A DNA stretch of 64,000 bases from Bryobacterales bacterium (GTDB taxonomy: Bacteria > Acidobacteriota > Terriglobia > Bryobacterales > Bryobacteraceae). The DNA lies in assembly GCA_016716385.1 (NCBI GenBank), contig JADJWL010000006.1, forward strand, positions 62,001-126,000, read 5' to 3'. Position 1 is the first letter of the stretch. Each line of letters begins with the position of its first letter. Made by a program: the position numbers and the translations under genes. Below, piece by piece: positions 1-10,748 of this stretch. The notes beneath the pieces were generated by a model. It made no database searches and had not been told where the DNA came from. It worked only from the letters and a program-made list of their open reading frames with translations.

Positions 1-11
1 TGAACTCGCCT

Positions 12-50
12 GGCGGGCCGATATGTCCTAGTAAGGACAGAAGGCCCGCC
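12..50 (+). promoter_or_regulatory. Two-tier hairpin directly before the flbD start codon
   Basis: An outer 8-bp stem pairs GGCGGGCC (12-19) with GGCCCGCC (43-50). Inside it an inner 6-bp stem pairs TGTCCT (24-29) with AGGACA (34-39) around an AGTA loop. The 3' arm ends on the base before the flbD ATG and covers the likely ribosome-binding stretch AGAAGG (39-44). The pairing is seen directly. Whether it controls flbD translation or terminates the gene upstream of the window is inference. Confidence 0.55.
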
Positions 51-269
51 ATGATCAAACTCACCCGCCTCAACCACGAGCCCCTAGTCCTGAACTCGGA
101 TCTCATCGAGTACATGGAAGCGACCCCCGACACCGTGATTACTCTCACGACCGGGCAGAAGCTGATGGTGCAGGAGCACGCGGATGAAGTCATCGAACGC
201 GTGATCCGCTTCCGGCGCGCGGTCCTGGAGCCGGCCCTGCGCACGGCGGGAGCGGGCGATGCCTCGTAG
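51..269 (+). CDS. flbD: FlbD/SwrD-family flagellar protein
   Basis: This 72-residue protein matches the small FlbD (SwrD) family by its opening MIKLTRLN, the central IEYMEATPDTVITL block and the GQKLMVQE motif. Family members are 60-80 residues long and sit among flagellar genes; the Bacillus homologue SwrD raises flagellar motor power. The gene overlaps the start of motA by 11 nt, which supports co-transcription and a role with the stator. An AGAAGG ribosome-binding sequence lies 6 nt before the ATG, inside a hairpin. The family call is strong; the exact molecular role is not known from sequence. Confidence 0.88.
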   Translation: MIKLTRLNHEPLVLNSDLIEYMEATPDTVITLTTGQKLMVQEHADEVIERVIRFRRAVLEPALRTAGAGDAS

Positions 270-1071
270 TATGTCCGCCAGGCGTCCAGGCCGTCTGGAC
301 GTTGCCACGGTTGCGGGTCTGGCACTGGCCGTTGGCGGCATCGTCGGCGGGCTGGTTTGGGAAGGCGGCCACGTTCAGGAGATCCTCAAGCCGACGGCAG
401 CCGTGATTGTCCTCGGGGGCACGTTCGGCGCCGTGCTCGTCACCAGTTCCATGAAAGCCGTGAACGGTGCGATCCGCGCGTTTGCGGACTTGTTCTTCGA
501 AGAAACGCACTCGCCGGAGGCTCTGGTCGAGGAGATCGTGGGCTACGCCGCCAAGGCGCGCAAGAGCGGCGTGGTCTCGCTCGAACAGGATGCCGAGACC
601 GTCGCCGATCCCTTTCTGCAAAAGGCACTCACTCTGGCCGTTGACGGCACAGATCTGCAGGAGCTGCGCCGCATGATGGAACTCGAGATCGAGGTGGAGG
701 AGCATCAGGTGGACACTTACGCGCGGGTCTTCGAGAGCGCCGGGGGGTACGCGCCGACCATCGGCATTATCGGCGCGGTTCTCGGCCTGATCCAGGTCAT
801 GAAACACCTGGCTGACATCGACGAAGTCGGCAAAGGCATCGCCACGGCCTTCGTGGCGACCATCTACGGCGTCGGGTTCGCGAATGTCCTCTTCCTTCCC
901 GCCGGCGGGAAGTTGCGCGCCCGCGCGCAGGAACGGAGTCGCCAACGAGAACTGGTACTGGAGGGAGTGATCAGCATCGTCGAAGGAATGAATCCGAAAA
1001 TGATCCGGTCGAAACTGGCCGCCTACTGTGCCCATGATCCTGCTGTCCCGCGCAAAGCGGCCGCGGCGTGA
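259..1071 (+). CDS. motA: Flagellar motor stator protein MotA
   Basis: The protein is 270 residues long, close to the family's usual 250-290. MotA forms the membrane ring that, with MotB, conducts ions and turns the rotor. Visible features are a first membrane segment at about residues 14-32 (VATVAGLALAVGG), a second at about 44-60, the long cytoplasmic loop with charged residues, and the paired C-terminal membrane segments starting near YAPTIGIIGAVLGL. A GGGAG sequence precedes the ATG by 6 nt, inside the end of flbD. The next gene is motB, 10 nt downstream, so flbD-motA-motB reads as one operon. Confidence 0.95.
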   Translation: MPRSMSARRPGRLDVATVAGLALAVGGIVGGLVWEGGHVQEILKPTAAVIVLGGTFGAVLVTSSMKAVNGAIRAFADLFFEETHSPEALVEEIVGYAAKARKSGVVSLEQDAETVADPFLQKALTLAVDGTDLQELRRMMELEIEVEEHQVDTYARVFESAGGYAPTIGIIGAVLGLIQVMKHLADIDEVGKGIATAFVATIYGVGFANVLFLPAGGKLRARAQERSRQRELVLEGVISIVEGMNPKMIRSKLAAYCAHDPAVPRKAAAA

Positions 1072-1081
1072 GAGTCCCGTC

Positions 1082-1885
1082 ATGGCCCGCAAAAAGCTCC
1101 ATCGCACGCACGAGAACCACGAACGGTGGCTCGTTTCTTACGCCGACTTTATCACGCTGCTGTTTGCCTTCTTCGTCGTGATGTTTGCCTCGTCGCATGC
1201 TGACAAGGGCCGCGCCGAAGTGGTCTCGGAGTCCATCCGCCGGGCGCTGCAGGAGGATCAGTTCGTCTCGGCCATCTCCGGGATCCTGGGCGGCACCATC
1301 GGCAAGAAGGATCGCGGCAACTACCAGATGAAGGGTCCGGGCGGGATGCACAAGGTCGTCCCGGTGACCGACGCCGCGCCGCCGGTACGTCTCGGCGAAC
1401 TCGTCCCTTCCCTCGATCTGCTCAAGGAGGAACTCAAGGCCGAGATCGATTCCGGCATGCTGCAAGTCCACATGGAAGCCCGCGGGCTGGTGGTGAGTTT
1501 GCGCGAGGCGGCGTTCTTCGCTCCCGGGGACGACTCGGTCAACTCCGGCGTGTTTCCGGTGCTGGAGAGGGTCGCCGGCATCGTCTCGGCGCTGCCCAAC
1601 CGGATCCGCCTCGAAGGGCACACTGACTCGGTCCCGATTCACACCGCGCGCTTCCGGTCGAACTGGGAATTGTCCTCCGCCCGCGGCGTGGCGATGCTGA
1701 GGGCGTTGCAGGAACGATTCGGAGTTCCCGCCAGCCGCATGTCCGTTGGCGGATACGCGGAAACGGTGCCGGTCGAATCGAATGACACCCCCGATGGACG
1801 CGCCCGGAACCGGCGCGTCGATATCGTGATCCTGAACGAATACGGCGTCCAGGGCGAGCCCAGCCCTACCGAACCGTCACCGTGA
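1082..1885 (+). CDS. motB: Flagellar motor stator protein MotB
   Basis: This 267-residue protein has the short basic N-terminus and single membrane helix of MotB (WLVSYADFITLLFAFFVVM). Asp22 in SYADF is the expected ion-carrying aspartate. A C-terminal OmpA-like peptidoglycan-binding domain follows (about 140-255) with LEGHTDS and the RRVDIVI end. The ATG at 1082 (MARKKLH) was preferred over an earlier ATG at 1028, which would add 18 basic residues and overlap motA; the family normally starts just before this helix. The 3' end overlaps the convergent lipoprotein gene by 20 nt. Confidence 0.94.
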   Translation: MARKKLHRTHENHERWLVSYADFITLLFAFFVVMFASSHADKGRAEVVSESIRRALQEDQFVSAISGILGGTIGKKDRGNYQMKGPGGMHKVVPVTDAAPPVRLGELVPSLDLLKEELKAEIDSGMLQVHMEARGLVVSLREAAFFAPGDDSVNSGVFPVLERVAGIVSALPNRIRLEGHTDSVPIHTARFRSNWELSSARGVAMLRALQERFGVPASRMSVGGYAETVPVESNDTPDGRARNRRVDIVILNEYGVQGEPSPTEPSP

Positions 1886-2492
1886 CGCTGCGCCGCGCCG
1901 TCCGTCCCGATTCCCCCGTCACGGTCAGCGTGTAGGTGGTCGTGCCCTGAGGAACCACGGCAAAGCAACCCATGGGAACCTCGCCCAGCATGGCCACATC
2001 CGGCGTCAGCGACGGCGTCCCCCCTTCAATCCGAAAACAGAGCGTTGCCCCTTCCCCTGGCGCAACCGTCTCCGGCTTGCCGCTGAAAGAAAGGACGCGC
2101 GGGCCTTCGGGCTGCGGGGGTGGCTCCGGGAGAGGAACTGGCGGTGGAGCGGGGCGTGCTGAGGCGTCCACCCGGACGGTGACGCTCTGCGAAGCCTCGC
2201 CACCCGGCCCGCTGACATGCAGGGTATAGGTGGTTTCCCGCCTTGGATTGACCGGGATGCAGCGGCTCAACGCAGGCCGCAGTTCCCGGACGGGCGGATC
2301 GATCCGGACTTCGTCGACATTCTCCACGCCGTAGCAGAGCAGCGACGTGTCTCCCGGGGTGACGATCCCCGGGGCTGCGTAGAAATTCAAGATGCGGGGC
2401 GCTGGAGGCTCGGGCGGCTCCTGCGGAGTGGGGGGCGGACTGCCCCCGCACCCCGTCCAGAGCACGACCGCGGCGATCCCAAGGCCCCGCAT
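1866..2492 (-). CDS. Proline-rich lipoprotein with two Ig-like repeats
   Basis: The 208-residue product starts with a short signal sequence ending in a lipobox-like WTGC at residue 15, so it is probably a lipid-anchored envelope protein. After a Pro/Glu-rich spacer come two similar beta-rich repeats of about 85 residues. Each has an LxFxxxPxxVxPG(D/E)xxxLC(Y/F) opening and a TTYTLxVxGxxG ending. Each repeat also carries two cysteines that could form a disulfide. Similar repeats occur in Acidobacteria secreted proteins, but I do not recognise a named family. It starts 4 nt after pnp and is likely co-transcribed with rpsO-pnp. Confidence 0.72.
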   Translation of the reverse strand: MRGLGIAAVVLWTGCGGSPPPTPQEPPEPPAPRILNFYAAPGIVTPGDTSLLCYGVENVDEVRIDPPVRELRPALSRCIPVNPRRETTYTLHVSGPGGEASQSVTVRVDASARPAPPPVPLPEPPPQPEGPRVLSFSGKPETVAPGEGATLCFRIEGGTPSLTPDVAMLGEVPMGCFAVVPQGTTTYTLTVTGESGRTARRSVTVTVR

Positions 2493-2496
2493 CGGA

Positions 2497-4596
<2,100 letters not shown>

Positions 4597-4875
4597 ATTC
4601 AAAGAGCCTCCATACCCGGATCCGGTTCATTCCGGACCACGGATGCTTCTGAGAATGGAGTTGACGAGCGGAGGGTGGCCCCGGCGGTCGAGGCGTGGCT
4701 GCGGACCCTACTTGCCATAGGGACCGCTACCGGCATGTACGCGAAGCTTCCGAGTCGATCGATCACGACCCCGGCTACGACTCGCCGGAAATGGACGGTG
4801 CGTCAACCGGATCAGGATGAAGAACGGTGGATCTCGCCATAGCTCTCCCGCCTGCCCCGGGCGGCGCGGAGAACG
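4597..4875 (-). other. rpsO-pnp intergenic leader
   Basis: This 279-nt gap holds no convincing gene. On the minus strand it becomes the 3' region of rpsO and the leader of pnp. It contains a GGAGG next to the pnp start and several inverted repeats. One near-perfect 10-bp stem is listed separately, and CGAGTCG pairs with CGACTCG around a 20-nt loop (about 4753-4786). In E. coli the corresponding stem is cut by RNase III and lets PNPase repress itself; the same control here is inference from position. Confidence 0.5.
4701..4727 (-). promoter_or_regulatory. Stem-loop in the pnp leader
   Basis: GCGGACCCTA (4701-4710) pairs with TAGGGACCGC (4718-4727) except for one central mismatch, around a 7-nt loop. 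The hairpin is about 105 nt upstream of the pnp start. No T-run follows on the minus strand, so it looks more like an RNA processing or control stem than an intrinsic terminator. Confidence 0.45.
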
Positions 4876-5145
4876 CTAGCGGCGGAGGCCGAGCTTCTGA
4901 ATAATTGCGCGATACCGTTCGGGGGTGTTTTCCCGGAGGTAGGTCAGAAGCCGGCGACGCTTTGCGACCATGATCAGCAAACCGCGCCGGGACGAATGGT
5001 CTTTCTTATGCGTCTTGAAGTGCTCCGTGAGTTGGGCGATCCGCTCACTCAAGAGCGCGATCTGCACTTCTGGCGAACCGGTATCGGACTTGTGAGCCCG
5101 GTGGGTATCCACGATTTGCCGCTTTAGTTCTGTCGCCAGTGCCAT
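4876..5145 (-). CDS. rpsO: 30S ribosomal protein S15
   Basis: The 89-residue protein is the standard length for S15 and carries its hallmark stretches: DTGSPEVQIALLSERI, LTEHFKTHKKDHSSRRGLL, and LLTYLRENTPERYRAII. S15 binds 16S rRNA at the central domain junction and helps assemble the platform of the small subunit. It is the first gene of the rpsO-pnp-lipoprotein run. Upstream on the minus strand is a TAGGA just before the ATG and an AAGGAG further out. Confidence 0.97.
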   Translation of the reverse strand: MALATELKRQIVDTHRAHKSDTGSPEVQIALLSERIAQLTEHFKTHKKDHSSRRGLLIMVAKRRRLLTYLRENTPERYRAIIQKLGLRR

Positions 5146-5253
5146 TCCTAAGAGTAACTGCTCCTTGTCTTCTCTATCTCGTTTCTATACGGAGTGTAGG
5201 ATACCACAAACGGCGGGTCCGCGCGGAATTGGTTGAGTGGGACAATTTGAAGC

Positions 5254-6909
5254 ATGACGAGCTGGGGAATCGCAGCCCTCTGCCTGGCGCTGCCGGCGCT
5301 GGCCCTGGATGCCGACCTGATCGTGATCAACGCCGCTGTCCGCACGATGGATCCTGCGCGGCCTCGCGCGGAGGCGATCGCTGTCCGGGCCGGCCGGATT
5401 GCGGCGGCAGGGACGAACGCGGAAATCCGCGCGCACGCCGGTCCCGCCACCAGGATCGTGGATGCCGGCGGCCGTCTGGTGCTGCCGGGGTTCAACGATG
5501 CCCACGTGCACTTCCTTTCCGGCGGGTTCCAACTTTCTAACGTCGATCTGCGCGACGCAGACACGCCGGAGGAATTCAGCCGGCGGATCGGGGCCTTCGC
5601 GGCCAGGTTGCCTTCGGGCCGCTGGATCCTCGGCGGCAACTGGGATCACGAGAACTGGCCAGGATCTCCGCTGCCGACGAAGGAAATGGTCGACCGGGTC
5701 GCCAGCAACCATCCCGTCTGGATCCGGCGCCTCGACGGCCACATGGCGCTTGCCGGCAGCAGCGTGCTGCGACTCGCCGGGATCACTCGCGACACGCCCG
5801 ATCCTCCCGGCGGATTGATTGTTCGCGACCCCGGCGGCGAGCCGACCGGCGTGCTCAAAGACGCGGCGATGGACATGGTCTCGCGCATTGTGCCGGAGGC
5901 CACCTGGGAGGAGAAACTCGCCGCCGCCCGCGCCGCCACGGATTACGCCGCCAGCCTGGGCGTCACCAGCGTGCACGATCTGTCGGCGGGGACGGATGTC
6001 GGCGTCTACCAGGAACTGCTGGTCCGCGGCGAGTTGAAGACACGGATCTATGCGGTCTCGCCGCTCCCGGCTTGGGAGAGGCTCGCGCGTACTGGATTGC
6101 GCGCGCCATTTGGCGCGCCCATGCTGCGCGTCGGCGGCCTAAAGGGCTTCTCCGACGGCAGCCTGGGCTCGACCACGGCGCTGTTCTTCGACCAGTATCT
6201 GGACGAGCCGGGCAGCCGCGGCCTGCCATCCGACCAGATGCTGCCGGAGGGCGCGATGCTGAAACGCGTTGTCGGAGCGGACCGCGCCGGACTGCACGTG
6301 ATGATCCACGCCATCGGAGACCGTGCGAACCACGAGGTGCTCTCGATCTACGAGCAGGCCGCCAGGGAGAACGGGCCGCGCGACCGCCGCTTCCGCATCG
6401 AGCACGCGCAGCATGTGCGCCGCCGCGACCTTCCGCGGTTTGCCAACGGCGGCGTCGTGGCCAGTGTGCAGCCGTACCACATCATCGACGACGGGCGTTG
6501 GGCGGAGAAGCGCATTGGCGCGGAACGCGCGCGCACCACCTATCCTTTCCGGCAATTCCTCGACCTTGGTGTGCGGCTGGCCTTCGGGTCGGACTGGACC
6601 GTGGCGCCGCTGAATCCGCTGTTGGGCATCTATGCCGCCGTGACCCGCCGCACGCTCGACGGCAAGCGTCCTGACGGCTGGGTGCCGGAGGAGAAGATCT
6701 CGCTGAGCGAGGCCCTCCACGCCTACACTGCCGGATCGGCGTACGCCGAGTTCGCCGAAAAAGAAAAAGGGACGCTTGCGCCCGGCAAACTGGCCGACCT
6801 CGTCATCCTATCCGAGGATCTCTTCGTGATCCCACCCGAGCGGATCGATGGAGTCCGCGTTCTGTTGACGATGGTGGGCGGAGAGATCGTGTTCCGGGAC
6901 GGACTCTAG
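5254..6909 (+). CDS. Exported amidohydrolase, YtcJ-like (amidohydrolase family 3)
   Basis: The 551-residue enzyme has an N-terminal signal peptide (about 1-18). The amidohydrolase composite-domain start (ADLIVINAAVRTMDP) and the metal-binding LPGFNDAHVHF follow. Later family-3 motifs are visible too: the GGLKGFSDGSLGS region, HAIGDRAN, RIEHAQHV and FGSDWTVAPLNP. The usual C-terminal LAPGKLADLVILSED closes the fold. These enzymes hydrolyse amide or related bonds using one or two metals; the substrate cannot be read from sequence. No good Shine-Dalgarno sequence is present. A GACAAT ends 7 nt before the ATG, so a leaderless start is possible. Confidence 0.88.
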   Translation: MTSWGIAALCLALPALALDADLIVINAAVRTMDPARPRAEAIAVRAGRIAAAGTNAEIRAHAGPATRIVDAGGRLVLPGFNDAHVHFLSGGFQLSNVDLRDADTPEEFSRRIGAFAARLPSGRWILGGNWDHENWPGSPLPTKEMVDRVASNHPVWIRRLDGHMALAGSSVLRLAGITRDTPDPPGGLIVRDPGGEPTGVLKDAAMDMVSRIVPEATWEEKLAAARAATDYAASLGVTSVHDLSAGTDVGVYQELLVRGELKTRIYAVSPLPAWERLARTGLRAPFGAPMLRVGGLKGFSDGSLGSTTALFFDQYLDEPGSRGLPSDQMLPEGAMLKRVVGADRAGLHVMIHAIGDRANHEVLSIYEQAARENGPRDRRFRIEHAQHVRRRDLPRFANGGVVASVQPYHIIDDGRWAEKRIGAERARTTYPFRQFLDLGVRLAFGSDWTVAPLNPLLGIYAAVTRRTLDGKRPDGWVPEEKISLSEALHAYTAGSAYAEFAEKEKGTLAPGKLADLVILSEDLFVIPPERIDGVRVLLTMVGGEIVFRDGL

Positions 6910-6934
6910 TAGAATTGGGGTCTTTCCCGGACCC

Positions 6935-7258
6935 ATGCTGGTTGGCTTGCTTGCTATCGATCCGACGCGTCTGCACCTGTACTGGGAAGGAGCGCATGCG
7001 GAGCTGACATTCCGTCTGCGCAGTGGAACGGAGTGCGTCGCGGAGAAAAACGGTCTGCCGGGATCGGGAAACTTCTATCTGGAAGGACTGGAGCCTGGGA
7101 CAAGATACCGGGCCGACTTCTACTCCGGAGGCAGGCTCCGTGCGCGATCGAACGCAGTGGAACTGCCGCCCGCGGGGGCGCGTCCCCGGAAAGCGCCCGC
7201 AGGGACTATGCTGGACGCATGGAATCCGCCCGCCTCGCCCTCTTCTTCGTGGCCGTAA
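6935..7258 (+). CDS. Small protein, possibly DUF4912-like
   Basis: This 107-residue product begins MLVGLLAIDPTRLHLYWEG. The pattern of a short hydrophobic start, DP-x-x-L-x-x-YWE, and a later FYLEGLEPGTRYRADF resembles DUF4912-type beta-sandwich domains, although it is short. It could also be a fibronectin-III-like fragment. The last 40 nt overlap the start of the next amidohydrolase, and the C-terminal tail (about 80-107) is low complexity and may simply be read-through. I regard it as a probable gene with unknown function. Confidence 0.45.
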   Translation: MLVGLLAIDPTRLHLYWEGAHAELTFRLRSGTECVAEKNGLPGSGNFYLEGLEPGTRYRADFYSGGRLRARSNAVELPPAGARPRKAPAGTMLDAWNPPASPSSSWP

Positions 7259-8325
7259 CCTTGACAGCGCAAACCCCGGCGCCCCAGCGCAAGTTCGGCG
7301 TCCAGGTACAGCCCGGCCCGATGGATTCGATCCTGCTCAAAGACTATGCGCCGGCGTCCTCGCTGGTGGTTCCCGAGACCCAGGTTGACAAGGCGCGCTT
7401 TCCGGTGATCGATGTCCACACGCACACCTTCCAGGCGGACATTCGCACGCCGCAGGACGTCGCCGCGTGGGTGAAGACGATGGACGAAGTGGGCATCGAA
7501 ACCTCGATCGTCTTCACCGGTGCGACTGGCGAGGCCTTCGACCGCCAGGTCGAGCTCTATAAGCCTTTCGGCAAGCGCTTTCAGCTCTGGTGCTCGTTTG
7601 ACTCGAGCAACATCGATGCGCCGGACTATAGCGAGCGTGCCGCGAAGGAGTTGGAGCGCTGCTTCCGGGCCGGTGCCCGCGGCGTCGGCGAACTCACGGA
7701 CAAAGGCTCCGGCATGCAGCGCGGCAGCCTGCCGCCCGGCAAACGACTGCACCCGGACGATCCGCGTCTCGACGCGCTCTGGCGGAAGTGTGCGGAGTTG
7801 AATCTGCCGGTGAACCTGCACATCGCCGATCATCCTTCCTGTTGGAAACCGCTCGGACCGGACCAGGAACGCACGCCCGACTTCCAGCACTTCAATCTTC
7901 ACGGGAAGGATGTGCTGTCCTACGAGGAGTTGATCGAACGCCGCAACCGGATGCTGGAGAAGCATCCGAAGACGACGTTCATCGCCTGCCACCTGAGTAA
8001 TCAAGGCCACGACCTGGCGGCGCTCGCGCAATCGCTCGACCGGTATCCGAACCTCTTCGTCGATATCTCCGCGCGCGACTATGAAGTGGGCCGCCAGCCG
8101 AGGAATGCGGCGAAGTTTCTCAGCCGCTACAAGGACCGCGTGCTGTTCGGCACGGACATGGGGCGCGCCCCGAGCATGTACCGCGGCTGGTGGCGGCTGC
8201 TCGAGACTGCAGACGAATACATGCCGGGCCGCATCTGGTGGATGTACTATGGTTTGGAACTGCCGCCGGACGTGCTGCGGAGCTTGTACCGCGAGAACGC
8301 ACGCCGCTTGCTCAACTGGAATTGA
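7219..8325 (+). CDS. Exported amidohydrolase family 2 (TIM-barrel) enzyme
   Basis: The 368-residue protein has a short signal sequence (MESARLALFFVAVTLTAQT), then the metal-binding VIDVHTHTF at about residues 71-79. Later come NLPVNLHIADHP, TFIACHLSNQG and RVLFGTDMGRAP, the barrel-end His and Asp sites of amidohydrolase_2 enzymes. Members hydrolyse or decarboxylate small substrates, and this copy should act outside the cytoplasm. The ATG at 7219 is preferred to an in-frame start at 7033 because it begins the signal peptide. A TATGCT ends 6 nt before it, which suggests a leaderless mRNA. Confidence 0.82.
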   Translation: MESARLALFFVAVTLTAQTPAPQRKFGVQVQPGPMDSILLKDYAPASSLVVPETQVDKARFPVIDVHTHTFQADIRTPQDVAAWVKTMDEVGIETSIVFTGATGEAFDRQVELYKPFGKRFQLWCSFDSSNIDAPDYSERAAKELERCFRAGARGVGELTDKGSGMQRGSLPPGKRLHPDDPRLDALWRKCAELNLPVNLHIADHPSCWKPLGPDQERTPDFQHFNLHGKDVLSYEELIERRNRMLEKHPKTTFIACHLSNQGHDLAALAQSLDRYPNLFVDISARDYEVGRQPRNAAKFLSRYKDRVLFGTDMGRAPSMYRGWWRLLETADEYMPGRIWWMYYGLELPPDVLRSLYRENARRLLNWN

Positions 8326-8349
8326 ATCGCAGAAGAGGAGTTGTCAACG

Positions 8350-9636
8350 ATGAGCACCATTTCCCGCCGTTCTTTCTTTCAAGGAGCCACCGCCGCCCTG
8401 GCCGCGACGCAGGTGGTGGGCGCCAACGATCGCATCCAACTTGGACTGATCGGCATCGGGGGCCGGGGCATGGCGCACCTGGGCACCCTCGTCACCTTGC
8501 AGGAGACGCGCGTGGCCGGCCTGTGCGACGTCAACCAGGCGGCGCGCGAACGCGCCCAGGCGCGCCTGCAGAAGGAAACGTCGACCAAGGCGAAGGAATA
8601 CTCGGACATGCGCGAGATGTTCGCCGACAAGAGCATCGACGCGGTGTCGATCGTCACGCCGAACCACTGGCACGCGCTCGCCACCATCTGGGCGTGCGAG
8701 GCGGGCAAGGACGTGTACGTCGAGAAACCGGCCAGCCACAATGTTTATGAAGGCTGGCGCATGATCGAAGTCGCGCGGAAGACGAACCGCATGGTGCAGG
8801 TCGGCTCGCAGAGCCGCTCGGTGCCGCACGTGCAGCGCGCGATGCAGGTGCTGCGCGACGGTACGATCGGCGAGGTCTACCAGGCGAAGGGGCTGTGCTT
8901 CAAGCGGCGCAAGACGATCGGCAAGGCGCCCGCCGAACCCGTGCCGCCGGGTCTCGACTGGGACGCCTTCCTCGGCCCGGCGCCGATGCGCCCGTTCACC
9001 AAGAACCGCTTCGCTTACAACTGGCACTGGTTCTGGGATACCGGCAACGGCGATCTCGGCAACCAGGGCGTGCACCAGGTCGACATCTGCCGCTGGGGTC
9101 TGGGCGAAGTGATGTTCCCGCTCTCGTTCGTCTCGACGGGCGGCAAGTACATCTACGATGACGACCAGGAGACGCCGAACACGCAACTCGCGCACTACGA
9201 TTACGGCGGGCGCGAGATCGTCTTCGAGGTCCGTGGGCTGGTGACCGGGCCGGAGGCGGGCTTGCCGGTGAAGCCCGGGAACACCGTGGGCAACCTGTTC
9301 CTCGCCGCCGACGGCTGGATGTGGCTCGACGGCAGCGGGTTCACCGTCTACAAGGGCGAGTCCAACGAGAAGATCATGGAGGAGAAAGTCCAAGGACGCG
9401 ACAACTCCACCGGTCTCCACATGCAGAACTTCTTCGCCGCCTGCCGCAGCCGCGACCACCGCAAGCTGAACGCCGATATCGAAATCGGTGCGATGTCCGC
9501 CGCGCTGTGCCACCTCGCGAACATCGGCTACCGCGTGGGCCGCAAGCTCTACTGGGACGCCGCCAGCCGCAACTTTGGCGATCCGCAGGCGAACCAGTTG
9601 ATCACGCGCAACTACCGCAGACCGTACGTTGTCTGA
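8350..9636 (+). CDS. Exported Gfo/Idh/MocA family oxidoreductase
   Basis: The 428-residue protein starts with a twin-arginine-type signal (SRRSFFQGATAALAA). The NAD(P)-binding fold follows (IQLGLIGIGGRGMAHL), then the CDVN switch and VSIVTPNHWHA, and finally the family signature VYVEKPASHNVYEG with its catalytic-type EKP lysine. The C-terminal alpha/beta domain includes NWHWFWDTGNGDLGNQGVHQVD. Exported Gfo/Idh proteins of this type are very common in Acidobacteria and Planctomycetes and are linked to sugar or glycoside chemistry. A GAGGAG lies 9 nt before the ATG at 8350, which decides the start over a TTG at 8341. The end overlaps ackA by 25 nt, convergently. Confidence 0.92.
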   Translation: MSTISRRSFFQGATAALAATQVVGANDRIQLGLIGIGGRGMAHLGTLVTLQETRVAGLCDVNQAARERAQARLQKETSTKAKEYSDMREMFADKSIDAVSIVTPNHWHALATIWACEAGKDVYVEKPASHNVYEGWRMIEVARKTNRMVQVGSQSRSVPHVQRAMQVLRDGTIGEVYQAKGLCFKRRKTIGKAPAEPVPPGLDWDAFLGPAPMRPFTKNRFAYNWHWFWDTGNGDLGNQGVHQVDICRWGLGEVMFPLSFVSTGGKYIYDDDQETPNTQLAHYDYGGREIVFEVRGLVTGPEAGLPVKPGNTVGNLFLAADGWMWLDGSGFTVYKGESNEKIMEEKVQGRDNSTGLHMQNFFAACRSRDHRKLNADIEIGAMSAALCHLANIGYRVGRKLYWDAASRNFGDPQANQLITRNYRRPYVV

Positions 9637-10748
9637 GCAGTATCGCGGGCGATCACAAGTTCTTCCTGCGTGGGAATCACGCGGACTTCCACCGGGGAAT
9701 CGGGGCGCGAGATCAGCGCCTCGGTGCCCGCGGCGGCACGGTTCGCGTCTGGATCGAGCCGGATGCCAAGTGCATCCAACCCACCGCAAATGCCTTCGCG
9801 AATGCCGGCGGCGTTTTCGCCGATGCCGCCTGTGAACACGACGCCGTCCGCGCCATTGAGCGCCGCCAGGTACGCGCCGATATACTTGCGGGCCCGGTAG
9901 CAGAACATCGCGACGGCGAGGCGCGCCCCGGCGTGACCCGCGTCCGCAGCTTGGCACAACGTGCGCATGTCGTTCGACAGCCCCGAGACGCCGGCGAGGC
10001 CGCTCTCGCGGTTGAGCAGCGCATCGACGGCGTCGGGCTGCATCCCGCAATCGCGGATCAAGTAGAGTACGACGGCCGGATCGAGGTCGCCGCTGCGCGT
10101 TCCCATCACGAGTCCTTCGAGCGGCGTGAATCCCATCGATGTGTCGATGCTGCGTCCGCGGTCGACCGCCGTGACCGACGCTCCGTTGCCGAGGTGGCAG
10201 GTGATCAGCCGGAACTCCTCGGGCGCCCCGCCGCGCAGTGCGGCGTAGCGGCCGGTGACGTAACGGTGCGACGTGCCGTGAAAACCGTAGCGCCGGATGC
10301 CGTGATCGTCGTGATAGCGCGGTGGGATCGCGTAGAGGTGATGTTCGGGCGGAATCGTCGCGTGGAACGCGGTGTCGAAGACGGCCACGTTCGGGCGTCC
10401 GGGCAGCAGCCTGCGCGCCGCCGCGTAGCCCTTCAGATGATGCGGCATGTGGAGGGGCGCCAGCGGAATCAGCGTCCGGATCTCCGCCTCGACTGCGTCG
10501 TCGATGACGACCGCCTCGCGGAAGCGCTCTCCGCCATGCACGAAGCGATGTCCCACGGCGCGAACGTCAGCCTGGCACTGGAGCGTATCCAGGGCCGCGA
10601 GAAACGCGTCTTCGTGGCTGCTGTAGTCCGCGCCGGGCTCGCCGATCCGTTCGGCCGAAGCGCGTCCCACAATCCGGCCCGCGCCGGACGTGTCGGCCAG
10701 TGCGGTTTTCAACGAAGAACTGCCGCTGTTGAGGACGAGGACGATCAC
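9612..10748 (-). CDS. ackA: Acetate kinase
   Basis: Acetate kinase interconverts acetate plus ATP and acetyl phosphate plus ADP. The 378-residue enzyme has Asn7, Ser10, Ser12 and Lys14 of the N-terminal LNSGSSSLK signature, matching the numbering of the well-studied Methanosarcina enzyme. Also visible are VGHRFVHGG, the FDTAFHATIP segment, GFHGTSHRYV, HLGNGASV and FTGGIGENA. The start is a GTG whose last two bases sit in the TGA of the upstream gene (GTGA, 10745-10748), implying translational coupling. No phosphotransacetylase gene is visible nearby. Confidence 0.94.
   Translation of the reverse strand: MIVLVLNSGSSSLKTALADTSGAGRIVGRASAERIGEPGADYSSHEDAFLAALDTLQCQADVRAVGHRFVHGGERFREAVVIDDAVEAEIRTLIPLAPLHMPHHLKGYAAARRLLPGRPNVAVFDTAFHATIPPEHHLYAIPPRYHDDHGIRRYGFHGTSHRYVTGRYAALRGGAPEEFRLITCHLGNGASVTAVDRGRSIDTSMGFTPLEGLVMGTRSGDLDPAVVLYLIRDCGMQPDAVDALLNRESGLAGVSGLSNDMRTLCQAADAGHAGARLAVAMFCYRARKYIGAYLAALNGADGVVFTGGIGENAAGIREGICGGLDALGIRLDPDANRAAAGTEALISRPDSPVEVRVIPTQEELVIARDTAQTTYGLR

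Noticed and set aside
190..1107. Long minus-strand open frame opposite motA
   Set aside because: It is the antisense shadow of motA and has an unusual composition with no recognisable domain.
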